Positions 57,776 to 64,000 of a stretch of 64,000 bases of DNA are shown piece by piece (the first letter of the stretch is position 1; each line of letters opens with the position of its first letter). The notes beneath the pieces were generated by a model, which saw only the letters and a list, made by a program, of their open reading frames with translations, ran no database searches and was not told the DNA's origin. This stretch comes from Pampus argenteus. Its lineage: Eukaryota; Chordata; Actinopteri; Scombriformes; Stromateidae. Where the stretch lies: the NCBI GenBank assembly GCA_036937835.1, contig CM072876.1, forward strand, positions 8,080,001 through 8,144,000, read 5' to 3'. A program made the position numbers and the translations under genes.

Positions 57776-59160
57776 ATAAACTGGTGAACATTGAGTGGTG
57801 TTTTTTAATTTAAGCAAGTGAAAAAAAAAACACTCTCATACAGTATCCAATAATTAGTTGATTTTTTTTTTTGGAAAATCAAATGGTAAACATTGACTTG
57901 ACTAGAAGCCGATTGAACCACTGACCAGATGTCCTACATTAGTGTAGAACAAACTTTACCCTCCTCTTTGCGTCAGCAGCCTTATACAACACTGATTGTG
58001 CTGTGTAAATGCATGCGTGTGTACGTGGGTGTGTGTGTGTGCAGATCCATTTGCGGGCAAATTATTGGCTGTTCTCAGATGGACTGATAAGGTCACTGCG
58101 GGTTAAAAGTCATTAATGAACCCAGCTCAGCAATCCAGTAGAAGTTTACTAGAAGAGCAGTGCAGCTGCAACCGAATGACTGATACAAGATAGATGCATT
58201 TAAATAAAAAAAATGATTGAAATAAGATAACAGTGAAGCTGTGTGGGGGATGAGGGAGAATGTCCTACTACTGGAGTTCAAGGTTTGTCTCATGGGCTGT
58301 CTCTGAGGACACAGAATGTCAACCAGATTCAGGGGGGGGGGGGTCATTGTGTAGTGACCTCTGACCTCTAAACTTGTCTGAAAAGGGTGGAAAGTGAAAA
58401 GAGAATTTACCAATGGAAATTTACATCATAACAGGACTGTGAGTTAAGTGTCCCAGTGGAAACACGTAAAAAACCTGAGCTGTTGTCTTGCCAACAGTTT
58501 GACACGGCTGCTCTGAGAATACAGAATTTATTTTCTTTAGTCGTTGCAGAACATCAGCAGAACATCTTTTCAGCCTCAGTTAGAATTTGAAAATGCTCAT
58601 ATCTTTTGCAGCTGATAATTTTAATATCTAATATAATGATCTGTACAGAGCCTGTATGTGGTTCACAGACTTTCTCCATGTTGTTATCTAGACAATGACC
58701 AGTGTTATCCAATAGTTTTACCATCACCGTTTTCTTATCATTATCTCTCACTCCGAGAAACAGTTATGCAAAAATATTACGTAAAGCAGATTATCCCTCA
58801 AAATAAATGCTACTAATCTATAAAATAGAAAGTTGGAATATTATATAACATATCACCTGTACTTTACAGTCTTTGTCTAATCCATTTGGCCTTAGAAACT
58901 GTATTGGGCTGAAGATGTGATGCACAGCAGCCGTTGTCATGCATTGCCATCTGCTGGCTACTGTACTGTACAGCCTGAACAAATGCATAGGTTTCTCCAT
59001 TATGGCAACAGTGACTTACTAACTGAATAATGCTTATGAAAATATTAGTAACTTGTGCCTATGTACACCTAATGTTGTCTGGTTAGGTTTCAGCATCAAT
59101 ACCACGTGGTTCGGGTAATAGGGAAGGAGGGAGAAAGATCGTGGTTTGGGGTTAAAATGA
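57776..59160. other. intergenic region between sgk1 and the next gene
   Basis: About 1.4 kb of AT-rich sequence, including a G-run at 58333-58343. I see no coding region or RNA gene. Confidence 0.55.
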
Positions 59161-59230
59161 TCACGTGAAACGCGGTTTCTGCTTTATTAAAGTTACAGAA
59201 CCTTCGTCGTCATGGCAACGGCAAACATCG
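59161..59230 (+). promoter_or_regulatory. putative promoter of the unrecognised gene: E-box and RFX-like site
   Basis: A palindromic TCACGTGA (59161-59168) and CGTCATGGCAAC (about 59209-59220), which resembles an RFX X-box half with its ATGGCAAC core, lie within 120 bp upstream of the first candidate start codon. Function is inferred from motif and position only. Confidence 0.35.
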
Positions 59231-59281
59231 GGTTGTTTTTGTGTGTGTGTGGTTTTTTTTGTTTTTGTTTTTTGTTTTTAA

Positions 59282-60858
59282 ATGCCCCGCGGTTGGAGAT
59301 GGGAAGCAAACAGTGATCTCCTGCAGCCAAACCAACGTAAGTATCCATCCACAGCGGGTTATAACTCCTACGGCCGCTGGATGGCGTAAAAGAAACTATT
59401 AATGATCAGTGAGCCAGGGATTGATCCACCAACCCTGAACGATCTACTTTATAAACTGAGCTGCTACCACTGCTGATTTGGCTCTGGGATGTTAATACTC
59501 GGCACTATATAAGAATTCAATTCATCTGTTGGAATAGGAAGTACACTTCTGTGCTGTGAAAAATAACATATATAACATATGTATGTCTGTGTAGATTCTC
59601 ACTCATCAAGGTCATCGTAGTCAAAGGAGTGAAGCTGTAAGCAACTGGACTTGAAATATATAAACATAATATATGATGTACAATGACATTTTTTTATTAT
59701 GGACAATTTTACACTTTTTTTTTATCAGAACATTTAGTCCATTGATTTATTAACACCAGTGATGAAATGTAACTAATTACTTAACTAAGAAGTATTGTAG
59801 TACAGTTTTGGGGTACTTTTATGCAGCTTTCAAACTTCTTCTGCACTACATTTCATTCATCAAGTATTATAGTATAGTTACTTCTTTGTAGATTCGGGTA
59901 AAAAGATACAAATCAATAAATGAATACAAGTGCATAAATTGATAATGGTGAATTGACAATATACAATCTGAAAGTTTTTAAATTGCAAATATTTGAGGTA
60001 TGGTAGGAAAAATGTGTGAATTTGAGATAATACATTTGATTTCTATGTTTGATCTTTTTAGCTGAGATGGAGGAACAAGGAGACGGATCACATGTTGGTG
60101 TGATCAATGCCGGTAAGACTTCATCTACATGGACACAAAGTCCACTTAAAGAAAGCTGTAAATTAGGTGTTGAAGTTTACTTCTGTGAATAGAAACGGTG
60201 ACTTTATTGTATAAATGGTTTTGTAGAGCCACCAGTCCTCTCAGATGTTGGCCAAGGCGGTGAAAACATTTACCTCATCTTTGGAATTGCCATGCACCCT
60301 CTTTTACTTATTGGACAAGAGGTCTTTGCATTCTTTCAGAGGAGAATTTGGGATGAAAACAACCTCGCCAATATTGTCAACGTGGTCGACAACGGTAATG
60401 AAAATGACGACAACAATGATGTTGACAATGATAATAATCGTCAAGTTGAAGACGCCGGTGGTGCAGGTGCTGAAGATGACATGGAATTCAACCAGCATGT
60501 GGAAGAAGAAAACTCACTGCCTGGTATATCCAGTAGGAGGTCTAGAGAGAAAGATACCGGAAATGAGGAGAATGGCAGCAAGCGATTCAGAGCGTGGAGG
60601 GAATTATCTGACAGCGACTCAGAAGAAGACCCACTTCCCAGAGGATCCAGGAGGAGGTCTAGAGAAAAGGACGACGGAGATGAGGAGAGCACCAGCAGTA
60701 TACATTTCAGATGGTGGGATGAGTTTGCTTCCAGTGACTCTGAAGATGATCCATTGCCCGGGGGCTCAAGCAAAAGGGAAAGCATTGAGCACGATGAAGA
60801 AGATGAAGAAGATGATGAAGTGTGTAACAAGTCGATGTTGACAGACACAAAAAGATAA
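59282..60858 (+). CDS. unrecognised three-exon gene: predicted one-pass membrane protein with acidic repeat tail
   Basis: Exons 59282-59336, 60062-60112 and 60227-60858 have GT-AG borders and matching phase 1 junctions, giving 245 residues. The first ATG has a poor context (TAAATG). The exon 2 ATG (60067, GAGATGG) is stronger and would give 226 residues, leaving exon 1 as leader. I do not recognise the family. After about 30 N-terminal residues of the shorter form comes a hydrophobic stretch of about 23 residues from NIYLIFGIA to VFAFF, then QRR, suggesting a membrane anchor with a cytosolic C terminus. The tail is Asn/Asp-rich, then has about two and a half repeats of 39-40 residues (SRRSREKD... 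and RRRSREKD..., 117 bp apart in DNA), each ending in a Ser-Asp-Ser-Glu cluster plus DPLP, typical CK2 targets. The last residues are Glu/Asp-rich. No intron interrupts the repeats. Confidence 0.6.
59405..59480 (-). mobile_element. tRNA-derived SINE head fragment
   Basis: On the minus strand GTAGCAGCTCAGTTTA (A-box like) is followed about 35 nt later by GGTGGATCAATCCCTGGCTC (B-box like). This matches the tRNA-related head common in teleost SINEs. It lies in the first intron of the unrecognised gene and is degenerate, so it is not a functional tRNA. Confidence 0.5.
59757..59890 (+). mobile_element. hAT-like non-autonomous repeat, left-end fragment
   Basis: CCAGTGATGAAATGTAACTA followed by 'tacttt'-type sequence resembles the terminal part of the abundant teleost element that starts CAGTGGTGGAAAGTAACTA. 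Diverged and truncated; intronic in the unrecognised gene. Confidence 0.5.
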
Positions 60859-61845
60859 AATGATTAAAGATACAATTTAATATTTGTTGCTGAACTCATA
60901 TTGTCTTTGCTTTTAGAAACCAGTATTAAAGAAACCAGGAATTTTTCTTTTTTTTTCTTTAAATGTTTAACAGTGAACACATGAACAGAGACGATTATGA
61001 TAATGACGTGCATGTAAGAGGAAATTGGATGTTTGGATGCGTTTGTAGAGTCTGGGGTCCTCAACCTGCACATCTAACCATTATGATGTCATATGGATAT
61101 AAACTGATAATCTGCGGTTATGTGATTTTGCCGATTTTAGCAGCTAATAATATTAACTGCAGTAGGATAGCCTTGTAGTCTTGTTAAATATATCTAATAT
61201 ATTATCCTTGGTTTCCACAAGATGGCCCTGTTTTACTTCCCTTCACCTATATGACTCTGCCCTATATTTGCAACATTACAGCATCCTCATTTGATCACAC
61301 ATTTGTCTCGTTCGTGATTATTTGCTGCATGATTTGCAGCCTCTGAAATGTGATTTTTGTGGGAACTGCATCATTCTGTTTGTAATTAAATCAAAAAGTT
61401 CAGCAAAGAAGTGAAATGACCCTATTCTCCTGAATTTCAACATTTGAGGTGTGGGATACTGGCCATGATAAGCATTAAGCCACACATCAGACCCGTTGTA
61501 TATTTTGTCTGAACTTACTTATCAGAGACATCATATTTATTACTTTCCTATCGATCTGTGTCTTACTACCTTCAACCAGTCTATAGCTGACGTCGTGATA
61601 TTTTAGTGTTAACCAACATTGGGCAAGAACCACCTCCACTGTTTTACAATATTAAGACTACATGTCATCAAGAACAGCTATGACATGTCTCATAAATTTT
61701 ATGGGTTACTTGTGTGATATGGTGAAAAAAGAGATTGTGTACAGGCAAAGGTCATTGTTTGAGGTACATCTGTATAAATTCCATGCATTATTTTAAATAA
61801 ATAATCCTAGCATCTAATAACAAATAAAGTATAAAAACCGCTACT
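60859..61845. other. 3' flank of the unrecognised gene, nothing else recognised
   Basis: Possible poly(A) signal ATTAAA near 60925-60930, about 70 bp after the stop. The remaining sequence is AT-rich with no gene that I can support. Confidence 0.45.
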
Positions 61846-62332
61846 TTTAGGGGTGGGATGTTTTCAGCTAGTTGCATTTTATCTGGAGTATTTCCACTTT
61901 ATGTTACTTTATACATCTACTCCATTACATTTTGATGTGAAATATTGTACTTTTAACTCTACAAGTTACTGAATAGTTACTCAAATGAGCTCCACCTTGG
62001 CATCAATATTAAAAGATGTATTGCACATTTATGCATCAGTTATAATAATTCAATTATATAATATACCTGTTTTTATACTTTCTGTAAATCTGTAATTTTT
62101 TTTTTTCTCTGTAAATTTTTCTGTAAATATGTAGACTGTGTTTTCTTTCCCTCCTTCCGCTGCTGTAGCAAGTAAATTTCCCCGTTGTGGGATTAATAAA
62201 GTATATCTTAATCTTAATAAATATAAAAATATTTTTGATGAGGGCCATAGCGCTCCGAAATGACTACATACATTTTTACTGATGATACTTCTGTACTTAG
62301 TAAAAAGGATCTGAATACTTTTGCCAACACTC
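61846..62332 (+). mobile_element. hAT-like non-autonomous repeat, right part, with a nested insertion
   Basis: GGAGTATTTCCACTTTATGT, CTACTCCATTACATTTTGAT and the end ACTTAGTAAAAAGGATCTGA with AATACTTTTGCC match the interior and right end of the common teleost repeat whose terminus is TTTCTTCCACCACTG-like. A LINE tail interrupts it at about 62085-62221. The boundaries are approximate. Confidence 0.55.
62085..62221 (+). mobile_element. LINE 3' tail inserted in the hAT-like repeat
   Basis: GCTGCTGTAGCAAGTAAATTTCCCCGTTGTGGGATTAATAAAG followed by imperfect TATCTTAATCTTAATA repeats is the characteristic 3' end of fish Rex/L2-type retroposons. It is severely 5' truncated with no coding sequence. 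Confidence 0.6.
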
Positions 62333-63215
62333 AAAACGAATCTATTGATTGATTTGACTTTTTTTATTTTTATTTGCACAAACTATGTTTGACCTTCAGA
62401 CTATCAATAGATGGTGCCTAATGGCGGATTGACGAATTAAACAGTTTCATCAACATTTTGTATCCTGTATTAAGTATTGGGAGGTTTGTCAAAATAAGAC
62501 AAGTCTTAAGAAACTTAAGACACTTTTGTATCACATGGTTGTGTTTATACACTTTAAAATTGTGTACACGGCCGAGTGAATATTTGCTGATATGGCAAAG
62601 ACCCTTTCGCAACAGGTAGGACAACTATAGTAATCCTGGTTACTGAGTCACACACACACACACACACACACACAAACAAACAAACAAACTTGCACATACA
62701 TACACGCCTCTGATAAACTTAACTGAGGATAAAATGACTTGAGGTTTAAAAAGGTCAACCTTTGGATACTATAGGTCATGCTTGAACATCTAAATACATC
62801 TCTTTAAAAGAAGGTCAAAAACTCAACAGAGCCTGTATAACGAGTATATTGGGCAACAATCTGTCATCTGTGAAGCAGCACGAGCAGCTGTGACAGCTCA
62901 GTCCTGCAACATTCGTAGAAATAGGACATGGGAACGGAGCAAAACAGAAGGTGACATCCCATTTGTTTTCACATGCAGAATGATTGAAACCCTATCATTA
63001 ATATAGGTGTATTTTACTGGTGGTTATTGGCCTTATAATGATGATTATAGCAAGTCCCTGTAATTGCAGTTGGAACCTATGTGTGTACAATATAGCATAC
63101 ATACATATATGTACATTGGTTTCTCTTAATATTGGAGTACCACAATAGAGAAATGTTGTCCTACACAGGAATACATTGTTTCATTAGAGATATTGTGGGC
63201 ATTACCTAGTAGCAT
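62333..63215. other. intergenic region, no gene supported
   Basis: AT-rich sequence with a CA/CAAA microsatellite at about 62650-62690. Nothing else is recognised. Confidence 0.5.
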
Positions 63216-63222
63216 GTTTGGA

Positions 63223-63449
63223 CCAATAGGAAGTCACGTTGCTCGTTCTAAAGCCGAGTTGACGCCTCCCATTGGTGCTCTGGGTAGATATGGGCGGGGA
63301 AAACAAGTGTCTTTACCAAAACAAGCAGCGTGCGGCGTGCGCTGACACGAGCGAAGGTGTGTGAAGAAAGGCAGAAAGTCTGGAAAACGAAGCGAATGCA
63401 CCGACAAAGCTAACATAAGCTAACAACAGAGACAGAGCTGGGGCGTCAG
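63223..63449 (+). promoter_or_regulatory. probable promoter and non-coding first exon of the next + strand gene
   Basis: CCAAT at 63223-63227, inverted CCAAT (ATTGG) at 63271-63275 and a GC box GGGCGGGG at 63292-63299 are followed by a CpG-richer stretch (GCGTGCGGCGTGCGC near 63330). This contrasts with the AT-rich surroundings. A good donor CAG|GTAGGG sits at 63449/63450, so 63330-63449 would be a non-coding first exon. By synteny the next gene after sgk1 in the same direction should be slc2a12; no coding sequence confirms this in the window. Confidence 0.45.
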
Positions 63450-64000
63450 GTAGGGAGTCAAAACTTCAACTGAAACTTTTTTTTTTTTTGCCTGAAACAT
63501 CTGTTGCGCGACAGTAGTGGACAAGCTCATAGTTGAAGCTGTTAACTTTGAACGTTGTCATAAACACGTTGTGTTTCTGTCGTCTATTTGTTCCTGCTCT
63601 TCACCTTTTATTCACATTTTAGCCCAAGATATTGATTAGCATATGGCATAAAACAAAACATAACAGTAAGTGACATGGAAAAGGACGTAGTCTCATCCAG
63701 TCGGCTCATTTATTTTTTTTTTTTAACATAAATTATATAATACAAGATGCTATTATACAGGTGTAGGAATATGCACGAAAATTATGTATGCAGAGGCAAC
63801 AATACAGAAGAAAGACAAGCAAATATATATATATATATATATATACAATAACTACTACCAGGTTCATTCAACAGTCTCTATTGTGAGCTTCACAGAGCTG
63901 GAATTTATGACTTGCTTGTATCCAGGGCCACCAAACGATACCAGGTGGTTTAACCCTGTACTGCTGCTGAAAAATGAAAAAAAGGGAGAACTGATGACCA
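63450..64000. other. downstream of the putative first exon, nothing recognised
   Basis: AT-rich sequence with a (TA)n run at about 63823-63844. If the donor at 63450 is real this is the first intron of the next gene. Confidence 0.4.

Noticed and set aside
59405..59480. Possible tRNA gene on the minus strand
   Set aside because: A- and B-box-like sequences are present but degenerate and the cloverleaf cannot be completed; better explained as a SINE head.
60304..60848. Minus-strand and shifted frames over the acidic-repeat gene
   Set aside because: Antisense or shifted shadows of the coding exon: low-complexity Ser/Leu and Met/Lys-rich products without splice-phase support.

Overview
This is a vertebrate, almost certainly teleost fish, genomic window. 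Genes are sparse and intron-rich with GT-AG splice sites. The spacers are AT-rich and full of long CA, GA, TA and GATA arrays. The transposons (a sushi-like Ty3 element, hAT-type 'tactt' repeats, LINE tails, a tRNA-derived SINE piece) are fish-type. The encoded SGK1 is a full-length 431-residue vertebrate SGK1. Gene order ALDH8A1 then SGK1 on one strand matches the conserved vertebrate block on human 6q23.

Layout: 1-623 holds the last two exons of aldh8a1 (+). 624-13252 is intergenic with microsatellites. 13253-16642 is a complete, very young, non-autonomous Ty3/gypsy chromovirus on the minus strand: two 587-bp LTRs that look identical by eye, a 6-bp target duplication and one 724-codon ORF. 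16643-31261 is intergenic and includes the distal sgk1 upstream region. From 31262 to 57775 lies sgk1 (+). It has a distal first exon for the membrane-targeted long isoform, further upstream exons at 34913, 45051 and 46940, a second alternative first exon at 51767, and the TATA-driven classical first exon at 53298, followed by nine shared coding exons and a 1.4-kb 3' UTR. 59282-60858 carries a three-exon gene that I do not recognise, predicted to encode a one-pass membrane protein with an acidic tail built of 39-40-residue repeats. 59.4-62.3 kb holds SINE, hAT-like and LINE debris. A CCAAT/GC-box promoter with a non-coding first exon near 63.2-63.45 kb probably starts the next + strand gene, for which slc2a12 is the syntenic expectation.

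How it fits together: sgk1 is the centre of the window. At least three first exons (31262, 51767, 53298) are spliced in the same phase into the exon at 53495, so promoter choice sets only the N terminus of an otherwise constant kinase. Upstream exons B (34913) and C (45051) both begin with V-R-(R/K)-W at phase 0. Each alone restores the basic cluster that in mammals binds membrane phosphoinositide, which suggests tandem, possibly mutually exclusive exons. The Ty3 element shows self-priming reverse-transcription signals: an 11-nt site next to the 5' LTR is the exact complement of an LTR segment 30 nt downstream of a TATA box. It has lost reverse transcriptase, RNase H and integrase core in frame while keeping Gag, protease and chromodomain.
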